The notes below the pieces were generated by a model. That model made no database searches, was not told the DNA's origin, and saw only the letters and a list, made by a program, of their open reading frames with translations. This document shows, piece by piece, positions 7,680 through 17,256 of a stretch of DNA of 64,000 bases (positions are counted from its first letter, which is position 1; each line of letters starts with the position of its first letter). Source of the DNA: Pseudomonas fluorescens (lineage in GTDB: Bacteria; Pseudomonadota; Gammaproteobacteria; Pseudomonadales; Pseudomonadaceae); NCBI RefSeq assembly GCF_902497775.2, contig NZ_OZ024668.1, positions 1,635,826-1,699,825 of the forward strand, in the 5' to 3' direction. A program made the position numbers and the translations under genes.

Positions 7680-10331
7680 CTACGTAATTTCCTGATCGCA
7701 AGCCAGCGCCCTGGCCAGGAATCCCGCCGTGCGGCTGTCCTTGCACGCGGCGACCTGCGCCGGTGACCCGCTGACCACCACCTTACCGCCGGCGCTGCCG
7801 GCCCCGGGGCCGATATCGATCACCCAGTCGCTCTGGGCCACCACGCGCATGTCGTGCTCGACCACGATCACCGTGTGCCCGGCCTCGACCAGGCGCTGCA
7901 GTTGCACCAGCAAACGGTCGATGTCCTGCGGGTGCAGCCCGGTGGTAGGTTCGTCCAGCACATACAGGGTGGCGCCACGGGCCAGGCGTTGCAGCTCGGT
8001 GGCCAGCTTGATGCGCTGGGCTTCGCCGCCGGACAGCTCGGTGGCCGACTGGCCCAGGCGCAGGTAACCCAGGCCGATATCCTGCAGTACCCGCAGGGCT
8101 CGGCTGATGGCAGGCTGTTCGGCGAAGCGCTCGCTGGCCTGGTCGACCGTCAGTTGCAGCACCTGGGCAATGTTCAGGCCTTGCCAACTGATGGCCAGGG
8201 TCTCGGGGTTGTAGCGATCGCCGTGGCAGGTCGGGCAGGGCGCGTAGACGCTGGGCATGAACAGCAGCTCGACGCTGACAAAGCCTTCGCCCTCACAGGT
8301 TTCGCAGCGGCCCTTGGCGACGTTGAACGAGAACTGCCCGGCATCGAAGCCTTGCGCTTGCGCTTCGGGGGTTGCCGCGAACAGCTTGCGCACGTGATCG
8401 AACAGGCCGGTATAGGTCGCAAGATTTGAACGTGGCGTGCGGCCGATGGGCTTCTGGTCCACCGGCACCAGGCGGCGGATATGTTCGAGGCCGGCGCTGA
8501 TCCAGCCGTCGCTGGTGGGTTCGGGTTCATCTTCCAGGCTCTGTTCTTGCGGCTCCTCCTGGCTACGGGCCTGGCCCAGGTGCTCGCCGAGCAGGTCGAG
8601 CAGCGCCTGGCTGACCAGGCTCGATTTGCCCGAGCCGGAAATCCCGGTGACCGCGCTGAAGCAGCCCAGCGGGAAGGCCACCGCGAGTTGAGCGAGGTTG
8701 TTGCGGGTGATGCCTTCAAGTTTTAGCCATGACTGGGGCTGACGTGGTTCGCGGGCCTCGGGTTGGGTCTGGTTGAACAGGTAAGTGCGGGTACGCGATG
8801 CCTCGACCTTGGCCAAGCCTGGCGGCGGGCCGCTGTACAGCACCTGGCCGCCGTGCTCGCCGGCATCCGGGCCGACGTCCACCAGCCAGTCGGCGCGGCG
8901 CATGGTGTCCAGGTCATGCTCGACCACATACACCGAGTTGCCCGCCTGTTTGAGCCGCTGCAAGGCCGCGAACAGCGCTTTGCTGTCGGCTGGATGCAGC
9001 CCGGCCGAAGGCTCGTCGAGCACGTAGATCACCCCGAACAGTTGCGAGTTGAGCTGGGTGGCCAGGCGCAGGCGTTGCAACTCGCCGCAAGACAACGTCG
9101 GCGTGCTGCGCTCCAGGTCCAGGTAACCCAGGCCCAGGTCGATCAGGGTAGTGATGCGCTCCAGCAGCTCGGCGGCGATGCGCTGCGCAGCCAGGCGTTT
9201 TTCCACCGACAGGTTGGGCGTGTGGCGCACGTCCGCGCCGCCTTCATGGGGGTTATCGCCACGGGCTGCGCGTTGCTGGCGGGCCTGACGGGTTTGCGCG
9301 TGGCTGAGCACGGCGCCGGTTTCTTCAGGCAGGTTGAGGTAGTCGGCATTGGCCACGGTCTTGAGCAGTTCGGCCAGGGCCAGCAGCGGCAGGCGCGACA
9401 GCTCGGCGATGTCCTTGCCGGCAAAAGTCACGGTCAGCGCCTCGGCTTTCAGGCGTTTGCCAGCGCAGGCCGGGCAGGGGCTGGCGCGCATGAAGGCCGA
9501 GACGCGCTTGCGCATCAGCGCGCTTTGCGAATGGCTGAAGGTGTGCAGCACATAACGCCGGGCGCCACTGAAGGTGCCCTGGTAACTGGGTTCGAACTTG
9601 CGCTTGAGCGCCTGGCGGGTTTGTGCCGGCGTCATTCCCGCGTACACCGGCACGGTCGGAGTGTCATCGGTGAACAGAATCCAGTCGCGCTGCTCCTGGG
9701 GCAGGTCACGCCAGGGGATGTCGACGTCATAGCCCAGGGTCACGAGAATGTCGCGCAGGTTCTGCCCCTGCCAAGCCATGGGCCAGGACGCCACCGCCCG
9801 TTCGCGGATGGTCAGCGACGGGTCAGGCACCATCGATGCCTCGCTGACATCGAACACCCGGCCCAGGCCATGACATTCCGGGCAGGCGCCTTGCGGGGTA
9901 TTGGCCGAGAAGTCTTCGGCGAACAGCATCGGCTGCTCGGCGGGGTAACTGCCGGCGCGCGAGTAGAGCATGCGGATCAGACTCGACAGTGTGGTCACGC
10001 TGCCGACCGATGAGCGCGCGCTGGGCGTGCCGCGTTGCTGCTGCAGGGCCACCGCCGGCGGCAGGCCTTCGATGGAATCCACCGCCGGCACCCCGACCTG
10101 GTCGATCAAGCGCCGTGCATAGGGCGCCACCGATTCGAAATAGCGGCGCTGGGCCTCGGCATACAAGGTGGAGAACGCCAGCGATGACTTGCCCGAACCG
10201 GACACCCCGGTGAACACCACCAGCGCATCGCGGGGAATATCGACGTCGACATTCTTCAGGTTGTGCTCACGGGCACCGCGCACCCGGACACAACCGGCGG
10301 CGTTGGCGCTGACTACTGGTTTTGCGCACAT
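7680..10331 (-). CDS. Class II UvrA-like ABC ATPase (UvrA2)
   Basis: 883 residues, shorter than canonical UvrA (about 940). It has both nucleotide-binding modules: Walker [13 protein letters not shown] near residue 42 and [12 protein letters not shown] near 560, plus zinc-knuckle motifs [17 protein letters not shown] and CETCEGEGF...CPTCHG. The first ABC signature reads LSCGELQRL, with Cys in place of the usual Gly; the second is a standard LSGGEAQRI. UvrA2 proteins are linked to DNA damage tolerance and to resistance to DNA-intercalating compounds in some bacteria, and act apart from the main UvrABC repair enzyme. No uvrB is nearby. The start at 10331 has AAGGA upstream. Confidence 0.9.
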   Translation of the reverse strand: MCAKPVVSANAAGCVRVRGAREHNLKNVDVDIPRDALVVFTGVSGSGKSSLAFSTLYAEAQRRYFESVAPYARRLIDQVGVPAVDSIEGLPPAVALQQQRGTPSARSSVGSVTTLSSLIRMLYSRAGSYPAEQPMLFAEDFSANTPQGACPECHGLGRVFDVSEASMVPDPSLTIRERAVASWPMAWQGQNLRDILVTLGYDVDIPWRDLPQEQRDWILFTDDTPTVPVYAGMTPAQTRQALKRKFEPSYQGTFSGARRYVLHTFSHSQSALMRKRVSAFMRASPCPACAGKRLKAEALTVTFAGKDIAELSRLPLLALAELLKTVANADYLNLPEETGAVLSHAQTRQARQQRAARGDNPHEGGADVRHTPNLSVEKRLAAQRIAAELLERITTLIDLGLGYLDLERSTPTLSCGELQRLRLATQLNSQLFGVIYVLDEPSAGLHPADSKALFAALQRLKQAGNSVYVVEHDLDTMRRADWLVDVGPDAGEHGGQVLYSGPPPGLAKVEASRTRTYLFNQTQPEAREPRQPQSWLKLEGITRNNLAQLAVAFPLGCFSAVTGISGSGKSSLVSQALLDLLGEHLGQARSQEEPQEQSLEDEPEPTSDGWISAGLEHIRRLVPVDQKPIGRTPRSNLATYTGLFDHVRKLFAATPEAQAQGFDAGQFSFNVAKGRCETCEGEGFVSVELLFMPSVYAPCPTCHGDRYNPETLAISWQGLNIAQVLQLTVDQASERFAEQPAISRALRVLQDIGLGYLRLGQSATELSGGEAQRIKLATELQRLARGATLYVLDEPTTGLHPQDIDRLLVQLQRLVEAGHTVIVVEHDMRVVAQSDWVIDIGPGAGSAGGKVVVSGSPAQVAACKDSRTAGFLARALACDQEIT

Positions 10332-10424
10332 GACGATATTGTTCCTTGCTCAACGATCCGCGTAAGTGGCAGACCGCTGAGCATGGCGGCAGTGCCGTCG
10401 ATTTTCAAATGGAGGTGAAATCCG

Positions 10425-10769
10425 GTGAAGTACCTGGTGATCGAAGCGCACTGCAGTGAATACCCCGAGCCCATCACCTTTGCCAAGGGCGCGCCCCTGA
10501 GCATCGGCGAGCGCTATGACGGTGAGGAGGGCTGGGATGACTGGTACTTGTGCCGCACACCCGGGCAACAGGATGGCTGGGTGCCGGGGCAAGTGATCGA
10601 GCGGCTTGGTGATGATCAGGGGATCGCCCTGGAGGATTATTGCGCCCGGGAGCTGGACGTGGATGTCGGCGATTGCCTGGTGGGTGGCCGGCAATTGAAC
10701 GGGTGGGTGTGGTGTAGCCGGGGGGATGACTCGGGGTGGGTGCCGTTGCAGGTGTTGCAGGTGGTGTGA
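10425..10769 (+). CDS. Small protein with tandem SH3-like modules
   Basis: 114 residues starting at GTG 10425, with GGAGG nine bases upstream. Two SH3-like units can be seen: residues 1-60 with WDDWYLCRTPGQQDGWVPGQ and residues 61-114 with NGWVWCSRGDDSGWVPLQV. Both end in the GWVP element typical of bacterial variant SH3 domains. There is no signal peptide, so it is likely cytoplasmic. No partner is evident; it stands alone between the UvrA-like gene and a REP hairpin. No function is assigned. Confidence 0.75.
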   Translation: MKYLVIEAHCSEYPEPITFAKGAPLSIGERYDGEEGWDDWYLCRTPGQQDGWVPGQVIERLGDDQGIALEDYCARELDVDVGDCLVGGRQLNGWVWCSRGDDSGWVPLQVLQVV

Positions 10770-10774
10770 AGCTA

Positions 10775-10832
10775 TCGCGGGGCAAGCCCGCTCCCACAAG
10801 GACCTCCCTGTGGGAGCGGGCTTGCCCCGCGA
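10775..10832. repeat. REP pair (perfect hairpin)
   Basis: Perfect 24-base arms at 10775-10798 and 10809-10832 around a 10-base loop, with the core GCGGGGCAAGCCCGCTCCCAC. It lies in the convergent gap between the SH3 gene and argC and may also end transcription from both sides. Confidence 0.9.
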
Positions 10833-10840
10833 TTGGGCCC

Positions 10841-11773
10841 TCAGCCCATCGCCGCCAGCATCAGCTCCAGGTTCTGCACCGCCGCCCCGCAAGCCCCCTT
10901 GCCGAGGTTGTCGAACACCGCCGTCAGCACGACCTGGCCGTGCTGCTCATTGGCAAACACCGCCAGGCGCAGGTCGTTGCTGTCGTTGACCGCTTGCGGG
11001 TCCAGTTGCACCGCTGAGGCGTCCCGTTGCAGCGGCGCCACCTGCACATAACGCGCGCCGTGGTAATGCTCGGCCAGGCATGCCTGTAACCGCGCCGCCG
11101 TCACGCCCGCCGGCAGCAGGCGGGTCTGCAGGGCGATGGTCAGGACGATGCCCTGACGGTAGCTGCCATAGCTGGGCACGAACACCGGCCGTTGCGACAA
11201 ACCGGCATGCTGCACAATCTCCGGCACATGCTTGTGGTCCAGGTGCAAGCCATACACCAGCACCCCCTGGGCGCTCTGCGCATCGGGCCCTTCATGACGC
11301 TCGACCGCCGCCCGGCCGCCACCGGAATACCCCGACACCGCGTTCACCGTCAGCGGATAATCCGCCGGCACCAGGCCTGCGCCAATCAACGGGCGCAACA
11401 AGGCTATGGCGCCGGTCGGGTAGCACCCCGGGTTACTGACCCGCTTGGCCTGGGCGATGCGCTCGGCCTGCTGTTCATCCAGTTCCGGCAAGCCGTACAC
11501 CCAGCCCGGCGTGGTGCGGTGCGCGGAGCTGGCGTCGATGACCCGCACGTCAGGGTTGACGATGGCCGCCACGGCGTCACGGGCGGCGTCGTCCGGCAGG
11601 CACAGGATCGCCACGTCGGCGCTGTTGATGGCCTCGGCGCGCAGTTGCAGGTTCTTGCGCTCGGCCGCCGGCAGGGTCAGCAGGCGCAGGTCGTTGCGAC
11701 CATTGAGGCGGGCGTGGATCTGCAGGCCGGTGGTGCCTTGGTCGCCGTCGATAAAGACTAGGGGCTGGTGCAT
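10841..11773 (-). CDS. argC: N-acetyl-gamma-glutamyl-phosphate reductase, type 2
   Basis: 310 residues, the length of the shorter type 2 ArgC. It shows the Rossmann start [17 protein letters not shown], the active-site segment [11 protein letters not shown] with the nucleophilic cysteine near residue 117, and [14 protein letters not shown]. The enzyme reduces N-acetylglutamyl phosphate to the semialdehyde with NADPH in arginine synthesis. No other arg gene is nearby, and pseudomonads usually carry a longer type 1 ArgC elsewhere, so this copy may be a paralogue with its own regulation. It is divergent from a LysR gene, with a symmetrical site between them. Confidence 0.85.
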   Translation of the reverse strand: MHQPLVFIDGDQGTTGLQIHARLNGRNDLRLLTLPAAERKNLQLRAEAINSADVAILCLPDDAARDAVAAIVNPDVRVIDASSAHRTTPGWVYGLPELDEQQAERIAQAKRVSNPGCYPTGAIALLRPLIGAGLVPADYPLTVNAVSGYSGGGRAAVERHEGPDAQSAQGVLVYGLHLDHKHVPEIVQHAGLSQRPVFVPSYGSYRQGIVLTIALQTRLLPAGVTAARLQACLAEHYHGARYVQVAPLQRDASAVQLDPQAVNDSNDLRLAVFANEQHGQVVLTAVFDNLGKGACGAAVQNLELMLAAMG

Positions 11774-11838
11774 GCGGGTTCTCGTGCAAAGACTACGAAT
11801 GAGCGGTCATCTTCACCTTTGTCTGGACGAAAGAAAAT

Positions 11839-11858
11839 TTGAATATCATGATGCTCAA
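11839..11858. promoter_or_regulatory. Interrupted palindrome between argC and LysR gene; candidate LysR operator
   Basis: TTGA-N2-ATCATGAT-N2-TCAA is symmetrical over 20 bases and lies in the 111-base divergent gap, 27 bases before the LysR start. Its form fits a LysR-type binding site; control of argC by this protein is inference. Confidence 0.45.
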
Positions 11859-11884
11859 CTTCATCTTTTCTGAACGATAAGCCC

Positions 11885-12772
11885 ATGCGCGAGATCAGCC
11901 TCGACCGGCTGCGGACCCTGGTGGTGATCGCCGACCTCGGCTCCTTTGCCCAGGCGGCGCGAGCGCTCAACCTGGCGCCGCCGACGGTGAGCCTGCACAT
12001 TGCCGACCTCGAGGCGCGTATCGGCGCGCCGCTGCTGTCGCGCAAACGCGGGCAGATCCGCCCCACGGCCATCGGTGAAACCTTGCTCGAACGCGCCCGG
12101 CGCCTGCTGGCCGATGCCGAGCAGGCGCTGGATGATGTGCGGCGTCAGGTTCAGGGGTTGGCCGGGCGGGTGCGTCTGGGCGCCTCGACCGGTGCTATCG
12201 CCCATTTGCTGCCGCAGGCCCTGGATATCCTTGGCGTGCAGCATCCGGGCATCGATGTGCAGGTGCAGGTCCTGACTTCAAGCGAATCCCTGGCGCGCCT
12301 GCAGGATGGCAGCCTCGACATCGGCCTGGTGGCGCTGCCGCAAGCGGCGATCAAGGGCCTGGAGATCCGCCCGTGGCGGCGCGACCCGATCATGGCCTTT
12401 ATCCCGGCAAGCTGGTCGCCCCCGGCGCGCATCAGCCCGGCGTGGCTGGCTAGCCGCGCGCTGATCCTCAACGACAGCAGTACCCAGCTGTCGCGGGTGA
12501 CCAGCGAATGGTTTGCCAACGCCGGCCTGCAACCGCCGGCGCGCATCCAGCTCAACTACAACGATGCGGTAAAAAGCCTGGTGGCGGCGGGGTATGGCGC
12601 CACCTTGCTGCCCCATGAATCGGCCGCGCCGGAGCGCGATGGGCGCATCAGCATGCGCCCGCTGCGCCCGGGCCTGTGGCGCCACCTGGGCATCGCCTGC
12701 CGCCAGGGTGATGTGGAGCAGGGCACCCGCTTCGTGCTGCAGGTGCTGATGAGCCAGGCCGCGAAGCGCTAG
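11885..12772 (+). CDS. LysR-family transcriptional regulator
   Basis: 295 residues. The N-terminal 60 residues are a LysR winged helix (LDRLRTLVVIADLGSFAQAARALNLAPPTVSLHIADLE). The C-terminal part is a periplasmic-binding-protein-like effector domain; segments such as LGASTGAIAHLLPQAL and LNYNDAVKSLVAAGYGATLLP are typical. It is divergent from the type 2 argC and overlaps the convergent GNAT gene by four bases. The likely target is argC and its own promoter; the effector is unknown. Confidence 0.9.
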   Translation: MREISLDRLRTLVVIADLGSFAQAARALNLAPPTVSLHIADLEARIGAPLLSRKRGQIRPTAIGETLLERARRLLADAEQALDDVRRQVQGLAGRVRLGASTGAIAHLLPQALDILGVQHPGIDVQVQVLTSSESLARLQDGSLDIGLVALPQAAIKGLEIRPWRRDPIMAFIPASWSPPARISPAWLASRALILNDSSTQLSRVTSEWFANAGLQPPARIQLNYNDAVKSLVAAGYGATLLPHESAAPERDGRISMRPLRPGLWRHLGIACRQGDVEQGTRFVLQVLMSQAAKR

Positions 12773-13491
12773 ACCCGCCGCAGCCCGCGGTCGCCGTCCA
12801 GCCACGGCCCTTCACCCAGGCGTTCGAGGGCCAGGGCCCGGGCTTTGCGGCTGAGCTGGTCGAGGTGGCGGTCGCGCTGTTTCTCGGCATCGACCATCGC
12901 CCGCTTGCCGTGTTGCTTGAGCAGGTAGCTGTGAATCTGCTGCACTTCCAGGGTGCGGTAGATCGGCGCCACGTCCAGCACCGCCACGCTGCCGGCGCTG
13001 GGCACGGCGCGGGTGTTCATCAACACCTGCGGGCCGCGCGCGCCGGTCACCTGAAAGCCCAGGGCGTCGAACACCGGCACCTTGCTGGCCACGCAGCCAA
13101 GCTCTGCCTGCGGGTAGCGGGCGGTCACCTGCGCCAGCATGGCGCGGGCGATACCCTGGCGGCGCTGGCTGGCCTGCACGGCGAGGTAGGCCACCGAACA
13201 CGCCTGCGGGTCATCCTTGAGCGGCAGGTACAGCAAGAAACCCACCACCTGCTCGGGATCGTCGAGGTCCATGGCCACGATCAGCTCGACCGGGATGCCG
13301 CGCGAACCGTCCATGGCCTCCAGGTACAGGTGCACTTCGAAACCGATGCCGTACTGGTACAAGCTGTACAGCGGGTTGCTCGGCGGCAGGGCGACGCTGC
13401 TGATGTCGGTCAGGTAGTCGACCACCATCTGCAGGATCTGGCTTTTGATCGGCTCCGCAGGCGGGGCGACGAAGTGGTGGAGGGCGGGCAT
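12769..13491 (-). CDS. GNAT-family N-acetyltransferase
   Basis: 240 residues from the ATG at 13491. The central part has a GNAT core: VAYLAVQASQRRQGIARAMLAQV carries the acetyl-CoA pyrophosphate loop (QRRQGIA), followed by a strand with FDALGFQVTGARG. About 75 residues after the core form a basic, helical tail (KQHGKRAMVDAEKQRDRHLDQL) not seen in minimal GNATs. The substrate is unknown. It is divergent from the iron-enzyme operon across 158 bases, so the two could share a control region. The four-base overlap with the LysR gene is convergent. Confidence 0.75.
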   Translation of the reverse strand: MPALHHFVAPPAEPIKSQILQMVVDYLTDISSVALPPSNPLYSLYQYGIGFEVHLYLEAMDGSRGIPVELIVAMDLDDPEQVVGFLLYLPLKDDPQACSVAYLAVQASQRRQGIARAMLAQVTARYPQAELGCVASKVPVFDALGFQVTGARGPQVLMNTRAVPSAGSVAVLDVAPIYRTLEVQQIHSYLLKQHGKRAMVDAEKQRDRHLDQLSRKARALALERLGEGPWLDGDRGLRRV

Positions 13492-13649
13492 CGGTAGGGG
13501 TGACTCCAGGCAAAAACGGCAATGGCGCGATTCTACCGCGCGGGCCTGCCATCCGTCCCTTCGCCAGGCAGTTGATCTGAACTTCAGCTTCGGCGCACCG
13601 CTCCCTTGCATAGAGGGCATTTTTCGCCCGACTGCCGAAGGCTGCCGCC

Positions 13650-14990
13650 ATGACCGTGATGACCGCCGCACCCGCGCTCGATCCATTGGCCCTGAACCCC
13701 CGCGCCGACCATGAGGCGCGCTACCATGCCTTGCTGCACGGCGACCTGGACGGCAGCGCCACCTGGCTGACCGAGCAGCTGCAACAGGCGCAAGCCTTGC
13801 CCGTTGAACTGCCGGACAACCCCGCCGAACTCGGGCTATGGACCGCCAGGCGCGCCGCCGCCGTGGCCGGGCAATACGCCGACTACCTGGCCGAGCGCAG
13901 GGCCGGTGGCGTCCGGCGTTACTTCAGCAATCGCGCCCATGCGCTGTATTTTCTCCAGCACGTGGCGCCGACCAAGGTGGTGGATGGCGCCTGGCTGTTC
14001 GGCATGCTCAGGCACTGGGCCGATCCGCGCTATCACGGGCTGATCCGTACCTACCTGGAAGAGCTCGGCGATGGCGACCCTGCCTGCAACCATGTACTGA
14101 TTTACCGGCGCCTGCTCAGCGAGCTGGGCTGCAACGAGCAATTGCCGCTGGCCGACGACCGTTACCTGCAAGGCGCGCTGCAACTGGCGCTGGGCTTCAA
14201 CACCGAGGCGTTTTTGCCCGAGGTGATCGGCTATAACCTGGGTTATGAACAACTGCCCCTGCATTTGCTGATCAGCGGCTATGAGCTGGACGAACTGGGC
14301 ATCGACCCGCAGTACTTTCGCCTGCACGTGACCATCGACAACGCCAGTAGCGGCCATGCCTGCAAGGCGGTACGGGCGCTGGCGCAGCTATGGCCGGAGC
14401 AGGGCGCCAGCGCGTTCTATCAGCGGGTCGCCTGCGGTTACCGGCTCAACGACCTGGGCCCTTGTTCACCGACGATCATTGCCGAGTTTGATCTGGAAAC
14501 CGAACTGCTGGCCGCCTTCGAGCGCAAGCGCAGCTTTGGTCAGCACATGCACTCCGACTACTGCCGCATCGACGGGCGCACGGTCAACCAGTGGCTGGCC
14601 GAGCCCGGGAGCATTCCAGGGTTTCTCGCCGCCTTGCAGGCCAAAGGCTGGATCAAGCGTGGCCAGGACCCGGTCAACAGCCGCTTCTGGCAACTGATCG
14701 ACGGCCCGGCGGCAGCGATGTTCGGCGTCTTCAGCCCCTATGAAAAGCAGCTGCTGCATGACTGGATCGCGGTCAACTGGCAGCCGCGCCGCCGTCGCCA
14801 TGGGCCGGCCAATGAGGTACCGATGCCCGATGAAGGCGTGGCAAATGCGCTTGAGCGCGAGCTCCACGACCTGCCGCCCGAGGCGCGGATCGCCTACCTG
14901 ATCAGCGAAATGGCCGGCAACCGCCACGCCTTGCCCCAGGGTCTGGCGGCGACCCGCAAATTCGCCCAGATGATTGGGCTTACAGCTTGA
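13650..14990 (+). CDS. Haem-oxygenase-like iron-containing redox enzyme
   Basis: 446 residues. The segment from about 185 to 240 (EVIGYNLGYEQLPLH, then YFRLHVTIDNASSGH) carries the Glu/His...His-x3-Asp-x5-His pattern of the iron-containing redox enzyme family (haem-oxygenase-like fold). Likely metal ligands are E200, H226, D230 and H236, with further carboxylates to be found by alignment. Members are di-iron or mono-iron oxygenases that make unusual small molecules by N-oxidation, C-C cleavage or decarboxylation. Unlike single-domain members, about 130 N-terminal and 200 C-terminal residues flank the core. It is the first gene of a tight operon with a methyltransferase and a carboxylate-amine ligase. 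The substrate is unknown. Confidence 0.75.
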   Translation: MTVMTAAPALDPLALNPRADHEARYHALLHGDLDGSATWLTEQLQQAQALPVELPDNPAELGLWTARRAAAVAGQYADYLAERRAGGVRRYFSNRAHALYFLQHVAPTKVVDGAWLFGMLRHWADPRYHGLIRTYLEELGDGDPACNHVLIYRRLLSELGCNEQLPLADDRYLQGALQLALGFNTEAFLPEVIGYNLGYEQLPLHLLISGYELDELGIDPQYFRLHVTIDNASSGHACKAVRALAQLWPEQGASAFYQRVACGYRLNDLGPCSPTIIAEFDLETELLAAFERKRSFGQHMHSDYCRIDGRTVNQWLAEPGSIPGFLAALQAKGWIKRGQDPVNSRFWQLIDGPAAAMFGVFSPYEKQLLHDWIAVNWQPRRRRHGPANEVPMPDEGVANALERELHDLPPEARIAYLISEMAGNRHALPQGLAATRKFAQMIGLTA

Positions 14991-15002
14991 GCGAGGGTGA
15001 CC

Positions 15003-15953
15003 ATGCAATTGACCGAGGCGCAACGCCAGGCCGATCAGGCCTTGCTGCAACTGGGGCGGCGGCTGTTGGCCGATGGCTATCGCTTTACCAGCGTCACGCC
15101 CTTGACCCAGTGGCGCAATAACCAGCGTGAGGGCGCGCAACAGGCCCGCACCCTGCGCGATATCTTTGGCTGGAACCGGCCCTTTGCGCCCTCGCAGCTG
15201 TCGCCGGACGAAGTGGCGCAGTTGCAGCTGGCGCAGATCATCGACGAGCAAGGTGAGCTGTTGTGCAGCCGCGTGCGCTGGTCGAGCCTGCATGATTTGC
15301 TGTTTGTCCATTCCGGCTTTCCCACCGACAGCACGGATGCGGTGTTCTTCGGCCCGGACAGCTACCGCTTCGCCCAATTGATCGAAGCGCACCTGCAGCA
15401 ATGTTTCACCAGCATCAATCATGCAGTGGATATCGGTTGTGGTGCCGGGGTCGGCGCCGTGCTGATCGCCCGCGCCCGCCGGCATGCACAGGTCAGCGCC
15501 GTGGATATCAATCCGCAGGCCCTGCGCTTGACCGCCATCAACGTCGCCCTGGCGGAGCTGGCCAATGTTTCGGTCGAGCACAGTGATGTACTCCAGGGCA
15601 TCACCGGTACCTTCGACCTGATTGTCGCCAATCCGCCGTACATGCTCGATGCCAGCGAACGCGTCTACCGTCATGGTGGCGGTGCCCTCGGCGCCGCGCT
15701 GTCGTTGCGGATTGTCGAAGAGGCGCTGCCACGCCTGGCGCCGGGCGGCACTTTGCTGTTGTACACCGGGGTGGCCATGGTTGAGGGGCGCGATCCGTTC
15801 CTGGCGGCCTTGCAAGCGCCGCTGGCGTCCTCCGACTGGGCCTGGCATTACCATGAACTGGACCCGGATGTGTTCGGCGAGCAACTGCTCGAACCCGGTT
15901 ACCAGCAGGTCGAACGCATTGCCGCGGTGGCCTTGAGCGTCACCCGCCGATGA
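15003..15953 (+). CDS. Class I SAM-dependent methyltransferase with NPPY motif
   Basis: 316 residues from the ATG at 15003, chosen because GAGG lies six bases upstream; an in-frame GTG at 14997 is the alternative. The SAM-binding glycine motif VDIGCGAGVGAVL is near residue 140, then VSAVDINPQAL and the catalytic LIVANPPYML. NPPY enzymes methylate amide or amino nitrogens, as HemK/PrmC do on glutamine. The 130-residue N-terminal part may bind the substrate. It starts 12 bases after the iron enzyme and overlaps the ligase start as ATGA, so the three products are likely made together. A role on a small molecule or peptide of this operon is inferred. Confidence 0.8.
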   Translation: MQLTEAQRQADQALLQLGRRLLADGYRFTSVTPLTQWRNNQREGAQQARTLRDIFGWNRPFAPSQLSPDEVAQLQLAQIIDEQGELLCSRVRWSSLHDLLFVHSGFPTDSTDAVFFGPDSYRFAQLIEAHLQQCFTSINHAVDIGCGAGVGAVLIARARRHAQVSAVDINPQALRLTAINVALAELANVSVEHSDVLQGITGTFDLIVANPPYMLDASERVYRHGGGALGAALSLRIVEEALPRLAPGGTLLLYTGVAMVEGRDPFLAALQAPLASSDWAWHYHELDPDVFGEQLLEPGYQQVERIAAVALSVTRR

Positions 15954-17044
15954 ACAGCCCCTGCGGCTTTGGCATCGAAGAAGAGTACCTGCTGGTCGAG
16001 CAGGCCAGTGGGCGCATGCTCGCGGCGCCGTCGGCGGCGCAGATCGACCTGTGCCGCCAGGTACTCGGCGCGCATTTTGCCCAGGAGATGTTCAAGGGCC
16101 AGATCGAAGTGGCGTCGCCCGTGTTCACCCGCCTGGCCCAGGCCCGGGCGTTTCTCGCCGGCAGTCGCACACAACTGGCACAGGTGCTGGCCGAGGAAGG
16201 TATTGGCTTGTTGACCGCCGGCAGTCACCCCATGGGTGGCTGGCGCAACCAGCAGCCTGCCGACGATGAGCATTTTCGCCAGCTGTTCGCCGACTACCAG
16301 CACGTGGCGCGGCGCAGCCTGTTGTGTGGCCTGCATGTGCACGTTGGCGTGCCGCCCGGGCACGACCGCATCCAGTTGATCAACCAGTTGTTGCCCTGGT
16401 TGCCGCTGTTGTTGCTGCTCAGTACCTCGTCGCCGTTCTGGGAAGGCCAGCCGACGGGCTACATGAGCTATCGCCAGGTGGCCTGCGGGGAATGGCCGCA
16501 CATGGGCCTGCCGGAGCGCTTGAGCGATTGGCAGGCGTACGAGCGCTACCTGGCGCTGCTGCGGCGCACCGGTTCGTTGCGCGAGGGGTATGACTGCTGG
16601 TGGGCGATTCGCCCGTCGCGGCGCTTCCCCACGGTGGAGCTGCGCATCGCCGATGCCTGCCCGAACCTTGAAGATGCGCTGTGCATTGCCGGTCTGTTCC
16701 GTTGCCTGGTCGAGCATTATCTGGCGCAACCCCGTGCGGCTGTGGGCTTGAGTCGCGAGGCCCACTGGATTGCCCAGGAGAACTACTGGCGCGCCATGCG
16801 CCATGGCCGGCATGGGCAGTTCATTTGCCTGGAGGAGGAAGGGCAGGGCAGCGCCGGGCAATGGCTGGCGCAGGCGCAGGCGCTGTTTGCCGATGCTGCT
16901 CAGGGGGTTGACGCTGACCGCAGTTTCGCCCGGGCGCAGGCGATTGTGACGGATGGGAGCAGTGCCGATCGGCAGTTGGCGATGGCGGAGCGGGGGATGC
17001 AGGCGGTGGTGTCGGGGTTGCTGGAAGAAGTCAGATCCTGTTGA
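15950..17044 (+). CDS. YbdK-type carboxylate-amine ligase (glutamate-cysteine ligase family 2)
   Basis: 364 residues. The start FGIEEEYLLVEQ and the segments EMFKGQIEVASPVF, TAGSHPMGGW, CGLHVHVG and RFPTVELRIADACP are conserved in the GCS2 family. These ATP-dependent enzymes join an amino acid carboxylate to an amine; YbdK itself has weak gamma-glutamylcysteine ligase activity. The ATG overlaps the methyltransferase stop, so translation is coupled. Together the operon encodes an oxidation, a methylation and an amide-forming step, which suggests a small peptide-like product. No transporter or dedicated regulator is in the operon. The true substrates are unknown. Confidence 0.85.
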   Translation: MNSPCGFGIEEEYLLVEQASGRMLAAPSAAQIDLCRQVLGAHFAQEMFKGQIEVASPVFTRLAQARAFLAGSRTQLAQVLAEEGIGLLTAGSHPMGGWRNQQPADDEHFRQLFADYQHVARRSLLCGLHVHVGVPPGHDRIQLINQLLPWLPLLLLLSTSSPFWEGQPTGYMSYRQVACGEWPHMGLPERLSDWQAYERYLALLRRTGSLREGYDCWWAIRPSRRFPTVELRIADACPNLEDALCIAGLFRCLVEHYLAQPRAAVGLSREAHWIAQENYWRAMRHGRHGQFICLEEEGQGSAGQWLAQAQALFADAAQGVDADRSFARAQAIVTDGSSADRQLAMAERGMQAVVSGLLEEVRSC

Positions 17045-17070
17045 GTCTATCGTGGCCGCGAGCCGGCCGA

Positions 17071-17253
17071 CTACGGCCTGGCTTTTCTCAGGCTTTTCAT
17101 CCGCTGAGTGGCCCGCTGCACAGCGGCCATTTTTTCCGGGCGTTTCATGCGCTTCCATTTGCGGATGTCGTCTTTGCTGCGGCCGCAGCTCAGGCACAGG
17201 TCGCCGCTTAGCTGGCACACGGCGATGCAGGGGTTTTCGATGTCTTTGGCCAT
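17071..17253 (-). CDS. DUF1289 small cysteine-rich protein
   Basis: 60 residues with four cysteines in the DUF1289 arrangement, NPCIAVCQLSGDLCLSCGRS, followed by a basic helical tail (KWKRMKRPEKMAAVQRATQR). The spacing suggests a small metal or iron-sulphur site, but no biochemical role is known. It follows another small gene on the same strand with a three-base gap, so they are probably cotranscribed, and converges on the YbdK-type gene. Confidence 0.85.
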   Translation of the reverse strand: MAKDIENPCIAVCQLSGDLCLSCGRSKDDIRKWKRMKRPEKMAAVQRATQRMKSLRKARP

Positions 17254-17256
17254 GTG

